From positions 62,001 to 126,000 of the forward strand of contig JADJYC010000008.1 of the NCBI GenBank assembly GCA_016719925.1: a stretch of 64,000 nt of DNA, in the 5' to 3' direction. The notes below the pieces were generated by a model. It did not search any database. It had not been told where the DNA came from and saw only the letters and a program-made list of their open reading frames with translations. Positions 18,807 to 29,603 of the stretch are shown here, one piece after another. Position 1 is the first letter of the stretch; every line of letters starts with the position of its first letter. A program made the position numbers and the translations under genes. The DNA comes from Crocinitomicaceae bacterium. GTDB taxonomy: Bacteria; Bacteroidota; Bacteroidia; Flavobacteriales_D; Crocinitomicaceae.

Positions 18807-19267
18807 TCAAAGTACTATTCTGCAATTAATCCAGGTACTGTCAAATTCTGTTTTGTATTTTTTATAAAAGAAATCGCACTTTCATTCCAGTCCATCACCT
18901 GCCATGACAACCTCTTCATATTTCGCTTTTCAGCTAATTCAAGAACTGCATCAAATAGTTTTTTACCAATGCCTTTTCTGCGCAGTGATTCTTTTACACA
19001 AATATCTTCAAGATAAAGGCAGTTGCCTTTCCAGGTGGAATACACCGGAAAAAATAAAGCAAAACCAACAATCATATTATCACTCTCTGCAACCAGACAT
19101 TCAAAAGTTGGTTTATCCTCAAACCCATCCTGTTCAAGCTGAGCAACAGTATTTGTCACTTGCTCAGGTGCGTTTTCATAAAGCGCAAGTTCTTTGATTA
19201 AATCCAATACCGCGATCATGTCTGGTTTTGACGCCGGACGAATCTTAATCTGAAAATTGTCTGACAT
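18807..19267 (-). CDS. GNAT family N-acetyltransferase, frameshifted near C-terminus
   Basis: The frame from ATG 19267 gives a GNAT fold like the spermidine/diamine acetyltransferase group: KIRPASKPDMIAVLDLIKEL at the start, YLEDICVKESLRRKGIGKKL (acetyl-CoA binding R-x-x-G-I-G) near residue 90, and RLSWQVMDWNESAISF near 125. The frame then stops early at 18815. A missing base in the A-run 18866-18869 restores FYKKYKTEFDSTWINCRIVL and a stop at 18807, matching the family's ending. It acetylates an amine from acetyl-CoA; substrate unknown. It starts 3 bases after sprA ends. Confidence 0.82.
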
Positions 19268-19269
19268 AA

Positions 19270-22200
19270 TTATTGAGCAAGATTGAACCTCAATGAAATT
19301 CCTGCGCTGGTATTTGCAGTGGGATATGCATTTGATAAAACAGGTGTATTTACTACTCTGTCAAAATACAACGCTGCATTCAGGTTTGGTCCTAAATTAT
19401 AATCCACACGAAATTTTAAAGAATATGTTTTAGTTCCCGCTGTTGGCTGATTGGTATCTTCAATAATGTTTCTGGCAATTGAAATATTATTTCTGATGTT
19501 GAGGTCAAAGCGGATATTCAAATCACTTTCAGGAGTTTTTCCCATAAACTTGAACGGCATTTTCACTTTCGAAAATTTATATCCTGAACCAATAACAATT
19601 TCTCTTCCTCTCATTTCCATGATCTGCATGTTTGGAATATTCAGCGCAAGTGATCGGTCTTTGGTAAATTCCAGTTTTGTAATCAATCCCTTTTCTCCGA
19701 TTGTCCAGGTAGCATCCAAACCAATCAGCGGAGCAAATTGTTCCGTAACAGCAATACTTTGAATTTGTCTGCCTGCAATAAAGTTGTTGGAAACATCTCT
19801 GTTTTGATTTCCCAAATCATCAAAAGCAGCAAGGTTTGTCTGGAAATTTGACACCGTAACATTGGAGCGGTATGCGTGTGAAATAGTAAAGTTTTTCACG
19901 TGATCTTTCATGAATTCAAATTTTGAAAGTCCATTATACCGGATATCCCAGTTTGGAAGAGGGATTGCCTTGAACACATCAAAAAACTGATTACCGCTGC
20001 CTTTACCGGTGTAAGCTGCAAAGAAAGATCCGATTAAAACGTCCTGCTGATTATTTCCAAAACCATCATAAAAACCGGTTGACGGATCAAGTGATGTTCC
20101 CTTATCCTCACCCAGCTGTGCAGAAACTTCATCCCGGTATTCTCTCATATCATTAAAACTATTTGAGAAATACGTAGAGTCCATTTTTGAAAATGCCGTT
20201 TTCCAGGTAATGGTTGTGAAAGAAAGTGATCCCATATTCACCTGATTCTGATAATCCCAATATCCAATTCCACCGGGGGTTACCAATGTGTCATTGTAAC
20301 GGTAATATCCGTTTTCATTGTTGGTATATTTTCTGTCAACAGTCAGATTTATATTCAGATCTTTAAATGGCATCAGCGTAATTTTACCATTGAATGACTG
20401 AGTGTGAGTAATGGTATGCTGAACATTCAATAAAGGATTTTGAACCAACCAGCCGTTTGCCGCAGCATATGGAGCAAATGAAGTTTCATCTCCCCATGAG
20501 ATAGGCCGACCCCACAAATCATAATTTTGTCTGCCGGCAACAAATCCAAAGCCAGGTGCACCAAAATTATTCATTCCCAAAAGTGTACTTGCATTATTGA
20601 ATCCTGGTAATAACATACCATCTGTTTCAGAATAAGTAAAGGTTGCTGATTGCAGTGTCATGATCATCTGACCAACAACTTTCCACGCAGGATGTAATTC
20701 ACCTTTTGGTTTCTTTTCTTTATCTCCGTCTTTTTGATCCTCCTTTTCACCATCGCCATCGTCTTTTTTATCATTTGACTCTTTTTCCGTCACTCTTCCT
20801 CCACGCTGCGCCTGACCACCATTTACCCTTCTGAAAAATTCAAGACGATTATAAATTTTTCCAAAATCAGCCTGACCGCTTACATTAAAGTTGGATGAAT
20901 TCTGAATGGTGTGCCCAAACTGCGGCTGTGCAATAGGAGCACGCATCCAGTCATAGCTTCCGCGATACTTAATATTGGTTGTGAGCCAATCTGTCAATGG
21001 CAATTGCTGGAATGGTATTTTATATGTGATATTATAGTTGTGACCATAATTCATGTTATACCCGCCAAAACTATTTGTTGTATCAGACGAACCGCTGAAC
21101 GGATTAAAAACTTTGTCAATCCCTTCTCTGAATAAAAGATAATTTGCATACTCCTGTGAAGCAGGATCAGCATCACTGCTTATACCTCCGTTGGGTTCAA
21201 AAATGATAGCGTTGTTGACTGCAGTGAAAGTAAATTTTAGTTGTTTGGTGAAATCGTACTTGAGATCATAGTTTCTCACCCACGTAAAGTTTTTCAGATA
21301 CGTAGGCTGAAAAACAAACAAAGTATCAAGCAGATTTCTGTTCTGCCGCTCATTATACATTCTGGTTATTTCACTGCTGAATGAAATAGATTTAGGACCC
21401 AGATTAAAGTTGAACTCTTTGATCAACCCAAACCATTTTGATTTTTTGAAAAATGCATTGTCTTTGAACGGCTCAACAGCAATTGGTTTACCGGAGAAAT
21501 TATAATTCAGCGCACCACGATACGTTCTTGTCACATCATGATCAGTATTCAGATCACGCTGATATAATTCATTAAAAGAATATGTAGCTGACCAGTTTTC
21601 AATATCCCAGATGTGAACCGGCTTTCCAGTTGGTCTTTCTCTTCTGACATTTGTGAAATTATAATAAGTCCTTCGGGTAATATCTCTTGACATTTTTGCT
21701 CGCTCCTGCCGGTAAAGCAAATCGTCATAATCTGACAACCTAATATCCGGCGCAAGCAAATCAAACTGCGGATCAATTGCATTGACAGAATATCCGTAAA
21801 GAAATGGAACCTGAACTTTTAATTTGCTGCCAAGAAATTGCCCCAATTCAACACTGGTTGAAAAATCAAATGCTGACCTTGTATCACGCTGACGTTCGCT
21901 CACTTTTTTCTCAATGCTTCCCCAACCCGGTGTAGAATATGAACCTGAAACGTTGACGTTACCAAAATCTGCAAGCTGTACTCCTACTCTTGCTGTTGAC
22001 GCCCATCCTCCCTGCTGATCAAAATCTGTTAAACGCAATTCATTTACCCAAATTTCAGCACATTTATCCAAACCGTCTTCAGCATACATCCAAGGGTGAT
22101 TGGTATCTTTTCCAGGATTTCTGACACCAATCATTATCACTTTTAATCCCTGCAGATTTGGATTTCCTTTTAATTTCATGCGAGCCATTTTACCGGTTTC

Positions 22201-25200
22201 AGTTGGAACATTAATTATGTATTCCAATGCACTTGAAATTCCATTTGTATTGCGTTTCATTTTCATATTGATCAATGAATCAAAAGCAATAATAATGTTG
22301 TTAGCCTCAGGCCAGATCACCAGATCATTTTCAAATGTTGTTCCCCACGGAGTTACCTGCAGCGGAATTTCATACTCATAATAGTTGTTTTCAAAATCAG
22401 TACCAAGTCTTATAAAAACTGTCAGCTGATCATCTTGCAGATTTGTTTCAATGTTACGTGCTTCAGCATGTACAAACATTCTTAATTTTTCATAGGATCT
22501 CACGTCAAACGTTACGTTTTTATAAGTCGCACGCGCTTCACCATCTTTTAAACCGCATACCTGTAAAGCAAGCGCTTGTTCATTCAATTGTCTGAAGTTA
22601 ATGGATGCATTATCTTGCTGTCGCTGAATGCCCGGAGGAATACAATAATTCACCGGTTGTTTCAAATTATTTTCTTCCAGATTGACTGCCGAAATATTAA
22701 ATTCTGTTGAATTAGGGTCATCCTGAATCTGCTCACCCGGCTCATCAATATTCTGCAAATATTTTCTCCATTCACCTCTGATCAGTTCCAATTTTGCAAA
22801 ACGTAAAACAACAGGATGTTCAAATCCGGCAACATACATTCTCATGAAGCGGATTGATCTAAAATCTGAAATACCATTAATCACCGCATCGGGTGTTTCA
22901 ATCGGAATTTTAAACTGATACCAGGTCTCCGTTTTGCCTTCATCATTCACTTCAACAACCTGTGAGTTGGTGATGAAATTCTGACCAACTACCATATCCT
23001 GCGGTCTCAAACTGACTGCATACTGAAAATAACTTTCTGTTTCACTAAGGTTATTATCCTGATTTAAATCTTCAATGTCAGGTGTAGTAGTAGATTGTGT
23101 AGGATATCCCTCAGCATTCATAGCAGAAGCCATTTCTGACGTTGGTGAGTTTCCATCAGTACCATTGTAATATTTATAGCGTTGCACAATGTCCAATTCA
23201 ACCACATCATAATCATCATCGAGATAATAATTGTAATAATCACTTGAAGGATCATCCAGTAATTTCTGTTTTGCAGCAGGTGACAATCCACTTGTATTTA
23301 CCCATGCAAGAAAATTTGCGAAGTGTTGTTTTTCTGCATCATTACTCAAACCATCCAACCCAACATCCTGAAATTCTCTGGATGAAGTATTGTTGTCAAA
23401 AGCGTTCACAATTACCTGCTGATTTGGCACAGCTGCCCAGGATGTTGTATCATAATCACCCGGATCAAATGTTGCACTTGCCGGCATTCCATTTTCAAAA
23501 CTTTTTCTGGAGTCAGGTAAGATATCTTCTGAAATATTACCAAGGTTAAAATATAAATCACCGCCGGACATATTTACTGAACCGGTATCTGTTGCATCAT
23601 TGTTGAACGGATCAAGTAACCAAAACTGAATAAACTGAATATTTGCCTGCTCAAAATTTGTTGTAGTTAATGAACGCATAATTCCTCCCCATCGGTCTTC
23701 AGGATTTGTAAACCGACCTTCAGAATCAATAAAATTTGAAACAGTATCATAGTTATAGGGTCCTCGTTCATTTGGATAATAAGCAAGATCAAAAACCGGA
23801 ATATTATTCAGCGTTCCCTGAATAGGATTATACTGCGGGAAAAGATCTGTTTGAGCCAACATGTGCATTTGCGAATTTTCCAGATAAATCGGATTATCCA
23901 CCATATACTCAGGAGTGGTACTTGAATTCTGATAAAAAGCGGTAGGATCAATTACATACCAGGATAAATGTGCACGGTTGAATCCTGAAACCAATCCGCT
24001 TTTGATTGATGCTTCAGGAAATAAATCGGGTTGTCCCTGCGGAATAGAAGCCAGTTTCCATGATCCCCACGTTTTTATATCAATTGCACTCTGACTGCCT
24101 TCAAAACCATCTATGTATGAAATACCTTCTTTACTGATTGCACGTTGAGTTCCCGGAATCAAATACGCAAATTCTCCGTCAGCGGTGATGAACGATTTTT
24201 CTTTCGTTGAAATAACCGGTAATAAATCCACCGCTTTTGTCAAAAACGGAAATTCACTTCGGTATCTGATATCTGTTCCCAAAACTGTATTGCTGATAGG
24301 TTCATCTCCAATATTTACTTTTTGGGTAAGTGGTTTTTCTGTCAGATTTAGAACAGTTGCACCGACATTAAAATCTTTATTGAATTCATAATTAAAATGC
24401 GCTCCAACCATTGACTTTGATTGAAAACCAAAAACTGAATTACTTTCCAGTTTGACACTGATAGGCGTTTGTGCTTCCAGAATTCCCTGATCAAGAATTT
24501 TTACTCTTCCCAGATTATAATCAACCGTGTAATCAACTCCTTCAGCCAATACACGTCCTCCTGCAGTTACTACTACACTTCCTTCAGGTATGTTCAATGC
24601 GTTTAATGAAATTTCAGAGCTGACAGATGACTTGTAACTGCCTTTCAATTTGAATCTGTTTTTACCGGGAATTTGCTGAGCAGCTGTTTTGGTTGAATCA
24701 TATAATTCCTGAAAAACAATTGACTCAATTTGTGTTGGTGCAAGTGTATTTACTGCAGTTAATTTTTGACTGAGCGTTGTTCCAAAAGGTTCAATAGTTG
24801 TAAAGTAAACGCGTCCGGTTTTTGGATCAATGGTTCCTCCGTTTATTGCCCGGTTATTATCATATTGAATAGGTACATAATCAAACCGGCCATCGGATGC
24901 AACGCCATTATTTAAATTCAACCTGTCAAGATCAACCTGCTGCATCAGCAATTTATTATCCACTCCATCATAAGGCAGATAATTGATATCTGTACTGGTC
25001 ATTGGATTATTATACCAGACATCCAAAATAAAATCTGCAGGACTTACCTGATATGCTCCAATTGAATATACATTTTTCATCATCAGATCCCAGGTCATGT
25101 TATTTGGATTGATGATTGTTGGTTTTATTAATTTCAAAATGAGCGCACTTTTTGATCCTTCCTGAACAGGAACGTCTGTAGTGAATTCACCAACCTGATA

Positions 25201-26565
25201 AGTTCTTCCTGCATAGGTATACTGATAAGCGACAGCTAAAACCTCATCCTGATTCAAGGGAGATTTCAATGAGATAAAACCAAGCTGTGAATTGTAAGTA
25301 AATTCCTGATCACTCAATTGTCTTGCATTTTCAACTTTTTCATAATGTTGTGATTGATTGAATGGTCCCGGTATTCCGGTATAGGTTGATAAATAGGCAA
25401 CGGCATTGGAGAACTCTCTTACCTCTGTTGCATTTGAAAGAACATCATACAATTCATTGGCTTCATTATCCGGAAACTGTCCGCTGAACTGGATAGGATT
25501 TCCTTCACAATATTCCGGTTTGGTTTCTCCAAGATCTGTAAATCCGATTATATTTCTGGTATTCTCTACCCTGTTGATACGGTTGGTAACCCAGACTTCA
25601 ATTTTTGTAATATTTACACCTGAGTTCACAATTGGCATGGTCATCATGGCGGTGTCATAATGATTCCTGTGATAATAATTCAGAAAATAATGTTTGTTTG
25701 CTTCATAATTATCAGCATAAACTTCATAGTCCTGAATCTGAGCACCACCAGTTACATTTATTTCCTGTTGCTTGCCGCGTTGCTGCGATAAAACAGTTTG
25801 TACGGTGAGCGGTCCGAATTTTAAATCTGTACGTATACCAAACAAACTTTGTGATCCCTGAATCAAAGTTGAATTTAAAGGTAAGCTTACATTCCCTGCT
25901 TCAATTTTCTGGATGATTTCATCTTCATATCCGGTGTATTCAATTTTTACAACATTTTCAAAATTGAAAGTAGCTTCTGTATTTTGCTGTATGGTCAGTT
26001 TCAGTTTGTCACCAATCTGACCAACCAGATTCAGATTAATTCTCTGCTGAAAATCAAACGTAGCAACACGTCTTTGCTTTACCGGTAAAACCGGATTGTC
26101 GTATCTTGAAATATTTACACCAAAAGAAAGTTCTGCAGATCCCTGTGGCCTGATATTAATTTCATTTCCACCAAAAATTACATCAAAGGCTTCACTCTCC
26201 ATTTTGATTGGCGGAATCAATCCACGCTGCTGCTGATTTTGCTCATCAACCTTTTCAGCCATGTATTTATTTTCAGCCTGTTTACGCTGAAACTCCATAT
26301 ACTCCTCCATGGTCATGGATGTAGGATAACGATAGTATAACGATCCTATTTTCTGGTAAATTTCGTATTGTCCGGTAGAGGGATTGTAAATAATTTCAGT
26401 TTGCAGATTTGAAGGATCAGCAAGATTTATTGATGAGTTTTTTTGCTGTGTATAATCGTAATAATCCTCAATAGGAAAAGGCAGATGCACATTACCTGTA
26501 TCACCCTGACTAAAAAGTTTAGTGACGGAAAACAGAACCAGTATTAGTGTTAATCTCAATTTCAC
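19270..26565 (-). CDS. sprA: Type IX secretion system translocon protein SprA
   Basis: A 2431-residue protein, the expected size for SprA, the very large outer-membrane barrel through which T9SS cargo leaves the cell. It has a signal peptide (LRLTLILVLFSVTKLFSQ) and long barrel-like stretches, and ends NTSAGISLRFNLAQ. Typical segments include FDFQQRINLNLVGQIGDKL and LDKCAEIWVNELRLTDFDQQ. A charged Lys/Glu/Asp-rich insert is seen near residue 1930 (DGDGEKEDQKDGDKEKKPKG). It lies 3 bases after ruvA, an order often seen in Flavobacteria. No frameshift found over 7.3 kb. Confidence 0.95.
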   Translation of the reverse strand: MKLRLTLILVLFSVTKLFSQGDTGNVHLPFPIEDYYDYTQQKNSSINLADPSNLQTEIIYNPSTGQYEIYQKIGSLYYRYPTSMTMEEYMEFQRKQAENKYMAEKVDEQNQQQRGLIPPIKMESEAFDVIFGGNEINIRPQGSAELSFGVNISRYDNPVLPVKQRRVATFDFQQRINLNLVGQIGDKLKLTIQQNTEATFNFENVVKIEYTGYEDEIIQKIEAGNVSLPLNSTLIQGSQSLFGIRTDLKFGPLTVQTVLSQQRGKQQEINVTGGAQIQDYEVYADNYEANKHYFLNYYHRNHYDTAMMTMPIVNSGVNITKIEVWVTNRINRVENTRNIIGFTDLGETKPEYCEGNPIQFSGQFPDNEANELYDVLSNATEVREFSNAVAYLSTYTGIPGPFNQSQHYEKVENARQLSDQEFTYNSQLGFISLKSPLNQDEVLAVAYQYTYAGRTYQVGEFTTDVPVQEGSKSALILKLIKPTIINPNNMTWDLMMKNVYSIGAYQVSPADFILDVWYNNPMTSTDINYLPYDGVDNKLLMQQVDLDRLNLNNGVASDGRFDYVPIQYDNNRAINGGTIDPKTGRVYFTTIEPFGTTLSQKLTAVNTLAPTQIESIVFQELYDSTKTAAQQIPGKNRFKLKGSYKSSVSSEISLNALNIPEGSVVVTAGGRVLAEGVDYTVDYNLGRVKILDQGILEAQTPISVKLESNSVFGFQSKSMVGAHFNYEFNKDFNVGATVLNLTEKPLTQKVNIGDEPISNTVLGTDIRYRSEFPFLTKAVDLLPVISTKEKSFITADGEFAYLIPGTQRAISKEGISYIDGFEGSQSAIDIKTWGSWKLASIPQGQPDLFPEASIKSGLVSGFNRAHLSWYVIDPTAFYQNSSTTPEYMVDNPIYLENSQMHMLAQTDLFPQYNPIQGTLNNIPVFDLAYYPNERGPYNYDTVSNFIDSEGRFTNPEDRWGGIMRSLTTTNFEQANIQFIQFWLLDPFNNDATDTGSVNMSGGDLYFNLGNISEDILPDSRKSFENGMPASATFDPGDYDTTSWAAVPNQQVIVNAFDNNTSSREFQDVGLDGLSNDAEKQHFANFLAWVNTSGLSPAAKQKLLDDPSSDYYNYYLDDDYDVVELDIVQRYKYYNGTDGNSPTSEMASAMNAEGYPTQSTTTPDIEDLNQDNNLSETESYFQYAVSLRPQDMVVGQNFITNSQVVEVNDEGKTETWYQFKIPIETPDAVINGISDFRSIRFMRMYVAGFEHPVVLRFAKLELIRGEWRKYLQNIDEPGEQIQDDPNSTEFNISAVNLEENNLKQPVNYCIPPGIQRQQDNASINFRQLNEQALALQVCGLKDGEARATYKNVTFDVRSYEKLRMFVHAEARNIETNLQDDQLTVFIRLGTDFENNYYEYEIPLQVTPWGTTFENDLVIWPEANNIIIAFDSLINMKMKRNTNGISSALEYIINVPTETGKMARMKLKGNPNLQGLKVIMIGVRNPGKDTNHPWMYAEDGLDKCAEIWVNELRLTDFDQQGGWASTARVGVQLADFGNVNVSGSYSTPGWGSIEKKVSERQRDTRSAFDFSTSVELGQFLGSKLKVQVPFLYGYSVNAIDPQFDLLAPDIRLSDYDDLLYRQERAKMSRDITRRTYYNFTNVRRERPTGKPVHIWDIENWSATYSFNELYQRDLNTDHDVTRTYRGALNYNFSGKPIAVEPFKDNAFFKKSKWFGLIKEFNFNLGPKSISFSSEITRMYNERQNRNLLDTLFVFQPTYLKNFTWVRNYDLKYDFTKQLKFTFTAVNNAIIFEPNGGISSDADPASQEYANYLLFREGIDKVFNPFSGSSDTTNSFGGYNMNYGHNYNITYKIPFQQLPLTDWLTTNIKYRGSYDWMRAPIAQPQFGHTIQNSSNFNVSGQADFGKIYNRLEFFRRVNGGQAQRGGRVTEKESNDKKDDGDGEKEDQKDGDKEKKPKGELHPAWKVVGQMIMTLQSATFTYSETDGMLLPGFNNASTLLGMNNFGAPGFGFVAGRQNYDLWGRPISWGDETSFAPYAAANGWLVQNPLLNVQHTITHTQSFNGKITLMPFKDLNINLTVDRKYTNNENGYYRYNDTLVTPGGIGYWDYQNQVNMGSLSFTTITWKTAFSKMDSTYFSNSFNDMREYRDEVSAQLGEDKGTSLDPSTGFYDGFGNNQQDVLIGSFFAAYTGKGSGNQFFDVFKAIPLPNWDIRYNGLSKFEFMKDHVKNFTISHAYRSNVTVSNFQTNLAAFDDLGNQNRDVSNNFIAGRQIQSIAVTEQFAPLIGLDATWTIGEKGLITKLEFTKDRSLALNIPNMQIMEMRGREIVIGSGYKFSKVKMPFKFMGKTPESDLNIRFDLNIRNNISIARNIIEDTNQPTAGTKTYSLKFRVDYNLGPNLNAALYFDRVVNTPVLSNAYPTANTSAGISLRFNLAQ

Positions 26566-26568
26566 GCT

Positions 26569-27144
26569 TTATAATACTTTCAAAGCTTCTTTAATGAGTT
26601 GTTCAACAGTTTGATTATCCATCGCCACTTTTTCTATTGCCTTTTCTGCCTTTTTCTTCTCAAAACCGAGCGCCAACAAGGCAGTTAACGCATCATTTTG
26701 ATTTGTATTGTTTGGTTTGAAAATATTTCCCGCTGAAAAATCTGATTTGGCTACTTTATCCTTAAGATCAAGAATGACGCGCTGTGCAGTTTTTGAACCG
26801 ATACCTTTTATGCTTTGAATCAAACCAACATTTTCAGACAATATGGCTGTTGCAATTTCATCAGACGTTAATGAAGAAAGCATCAGCATTGCAGTGTTTG
26901 CACCAATTCCGGAAACAGAAATAAGATGATTGAACATTTCTCTTTCCTTTACGGAATAGAAACCATACAAAACGTGAGCGTCTTCACGCACCTGAAGCTG
27001 AGTAAGAATCTTTATATTTTCATCATTACCTATCTGAGAATATGCGTTCAGACTAATTCTCACAGCGTATCCAACACCTCCGCATTCAACAACAATTTGG
27101 GTCGGATTTTTTTCAATCAGGCGTCCGTTAAGATGTGAAATCAT
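26569..27144 (-). CDS. ruvA: Holliday junction DNA helicase subunit RuvA
   Basis: A 191-residue protein of standard length. It has the N-terminal OB-fold (MISHLNGRLIEKNPTQIVVE), two helix-hairpin-helix regions (ISVSGIGANTAMLML; IKGIGSKTAQRVILDLKDK) and the C-terminal domain (DALTALLALGFEKKKAEKAI) that contacts RuvB. RuvA binds four-way junctions and loads RuvB for branch migration. Located between maeB and sprA with 2-3 base gaps; ruvB is separate at 37.6 kb. Confidence 0.95.
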   Translation of the reverse strand: MISHLNGRLIEKNPTQIVVECGGVGYAVRISLNAYSQIGNDENIKILTQLQVREDAHVLYGFYSVKEREMFNHLISVSGIGANTAMLMLSSLTSDEIATAILSENVGLIQSIKGIGSKTAQRVILDLKDKVAKSDFSAGNIFKPNNTNQNDALTALLALGFEKKKAEKAIEKVAMDNQTVEQLIKEALKVL

Positions 27145-27146
27145 AC

Positions 27147-29414
27147 TTATTTTGTTTGTGCATCAAGCACTGCTACCTTAATCATGTTAGTAATTTCCCG
27201 CACTGAACTGCCAAGCTGCAGAACATGCACAGATTTTTTTGTACCAAGTAATATTGGTCCTATTGCTTCAACATCTTCAACCATTTCCTGCAATAATTTA
27301 TACGCAATATTTCCTGCAGAGAGATTTGGAAAAATCAAGGTATTTACATTTTTATTGGCCAGACATGAAAAATCAAACTTATCTACCAGCATTTCATTGT
27401 TCAGAGCAAAATTAGCCTGAATTTCACCGTCAACAATCAGATTCGGATGCCGGTCCTTTATCAGTTTAACAGCTTTACTCATTTTAAGAGAATCGGGCAT
27501 TTGGGAAGAGCCAAAGTTTGAATACGACAACAATGCAATTCTTGGTTGAATATTTAATCTTCTCACCTGTTTTGCAACCAATGAAGTAATTTCTGCAATG
27601 TCTTCAGCTGTCGGATCCACGTTCACAGTTGTATCAGCCATGAACAACGGACCTCTTTTTGTTGCAAGAATGTACATACCTGCAACTTTGGAAACACCCT
27701 CCTGAATTCCAATTGTCTGCAGTGCAGGTTTAATAACATCACTGTACTTTCTGGTGATACCTGAAATGAAAGCATCAGCCTCTCCCGTTTCAACCATCAT
27801 TGAACCAAAATAATTCCGCTCACGCATTATTTTAATTGATTCAAAAAGAGTTGCTCCTTTCCGTTTTCTTCTGTCGAAAAATATTTTTCCGTATCGCTCA
27901 CAGTTTTTAACCTGTGATTCTTCTTTGGGGTCAATAATATCCAGCTGAGAAAACTCCAGATTATTTTCTTTGATCAATTCCAAAATCCGTTCTCTTCTTC
28001 CCAATAAAATCGGATAAGCAAAACCTTCTTCCTGTGCAATTTGTGCCGCCTTTAAAACTTTATAGTTATCAGCCTCTGCAAATACTACACGTTTAGGATT
28101 TTTAATTGCTTTTTCTGTAAGAAGATTTACGAGTTTATTATCAAGTCCAAGACGTTTTTTCAACTCATCTTCGTAAGCGTCCCAGTCTTTAATAGTCTTT
28201 TGTGCAACACCTGATTTTATTGCTGCTTTTGCAACAGCCGGTGCCACTGTTGTGAGTAATCTTGAATCAAGTGGTTTTGGAATGATTGATTCTTTACCAA
28301 AAGAAATATTTTTTGCACCATAGGCTTCATTCACTTCCTCCGGCACTGGTTCTTTTGCCAGGGCGGCAATGGCTTTAACTGCCGCCAATTTCATTTCCTC
28401 ATTGATACAGGTTGCTCTAACGTCCAATGCGCCTCTGAAAATAAACGGAAATCCAAGTACATTATTAACCTGGTTAGGAGTATCTGATCTACCGGTTGCC
28501 ATGATAATGTCCTTGCGAACGGATGTTGCTTCTTCGTAAGAAATTTCAGGAACCGGATTAGCCAATGCAAAAACAATCGGATTTTTTGGCATTGATTTAA
28601 TCATTGCTTTTGATACCAACCCGCCTTTCGATAATCCAAGAAATACATCAGCAGTTTTCATTGCCTTTTCCAAAGACAAATCTGATGCATGAACTGCAAA
28701 TTCCTTTTTATGTATATCCAGATCTTTTCTTTTTTTAGACAGAAGGCCTTTGCTGTCAAACATGAAAATATTTTCCTTTTTTGCTCCCAGCGCTACATAA
28801 AGTTTTGTGCATGAATACGCCGCAGCTCCCGCACCAACAATGACAATTTTTACCTGATTGATTTTTTTCTTTGCCAGCTCAAGGGCATTGAGAAGAGCCG
28901 CGCTTGTTATGATTGCTGTTCCGTGCTGATCGTCATGCATCAGCGGAATATTCAATTCTTCTTTTAATCTTCTTTCAATTTCAAAACATTCTGGTGCTTT
29001 AATATCTTCCAGATTAATTCCACCAAATGTTGGAGCAATTGCTTTTACAGTTGAAATAAAAAGTTCAGGATCTTTTGCATCTACTTCAATATCGAAAACA
29101 TCAATATCTGCGAAAATTTTGAATAGTAATCCTTTACCTTCCATTACGGGTTTTGAAGCCTCAGGACCAATGTCACCTAATCCAAGTACGGCAGTTCCGT
29201 TTGAAATTACAGCTACAAGATTTCCTTTGGCTGTATATTTATAGGCATCCGATTTATTTGCCGCAATTTCCAGACAGGGATCTGCTACTCCCGGTGAATA
29301 CGCCAGCGACAAGTCACGCTGTGAACTGGTTGGTTTGGTAGGAATAACTTCGATTTTTCCTGGTCGACCACCGGAGTGGTAATCAAGTGCATCTTGTTGC
29401 CGGATTTTTGCCAT
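27147..29414 (-). CDS. maeB: NADP-dependent malic enzyme with phosphotransacetylase-like domain
   Basis: A 755-residue enzyme. The N-terminal part (to about 420) is malic enzyme: YSPGVADPCLEIA near 38, MHDDQHGTAI near 160, and the NADP site VIVGAGAAAYSCTKL near 190. It converts malate to pyruvate and CO2. The C-terminal part (about 430-755) is a phosphate acetyl/butyryltransferase-like domain (NPKRVVFAEADNYKVLKAA; FMADTTVNVDPTAEDIAEI), regulatory in the related enzymes. First gene of the maeB-ruvA-sprA run. Cytoplasmic. Confidence 0.93.
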   Translation of the reverse strand: MAKIRQQDALDYHSGGRPGKIEVIPTKPTSSQRDLSLAYSPGVADPCLEIAANKSDAYKYTAKGNLVAVISNGTAVLGLGDIGPEASKPVMEGKGLLFKIFADIDVFDIEVDAKDPELFISTVKAIAPTFGGINLEDIKAPECFEIERRLKEELNIPLMHDDQHGTAIITSAALLNALELAKKKINQVKIVIVGAGAAAYSCTKLYVALGAKKENIFMFDSKGLLSKKRKDLDIHKKEFAVHASDLSLEKAMKTADVFLGLSKGGLVSKAMIKSMPKNPIVFALANPVPEISYEEATSVRKDIIMATGRSDTPNQVNNVLGFPFIFRGALDVRATCINEEMKLAAVKAIAALAKEPVPEEVNEAYGAKNISFGKESIIPKPLDSRLLTTVAPAVAKAAIKSGVAQKTIKDWDAYEDELKKRLGLDNKLVNLLTEKAIKNPKRVVFAEADNYKVLKAAQIAQEEGFAYPILLGRRERILELIKENNLEFSQLDIIDPKEESQVKNCERYGKIFFDRRKRKGATLFESIKIMRERNYFGSMMVETGEADAFISGITRKYSDVIKPALQTIGIQEGVSKVAGMYILATKRGPLFMADTTVNVDPTAEDIAEITSLVAKQVRRLNIQPRIALLSYSNFGSSQMPDSLKMSKAVKLIKDRHPNLIVDGEIQANFALNNEMLVDKFDFSCLANKNVNTLIFPNLSAGNIAYKLLQEMVEDVEAIGPILLGTKKSVHVLQLGSSVREITNMIKVAVLDAQTK

Positions 29415-29603
29415 GAAAATTTGCGTTAAAATAAGCCGGTAAAGATAAAAAAATGCCGGTAAATCTGCTTGAAACTCTGATAATTCAAATAACGGGAACC
29501 CTTATTCACTCATTTTTATATCCTTTTTCACTCTCAGCCGCTCCAATTTGATCCATTAAACAGGTGATTTCCAAATACAACTGGTTTACTGCCATGCAAA
29601 TTA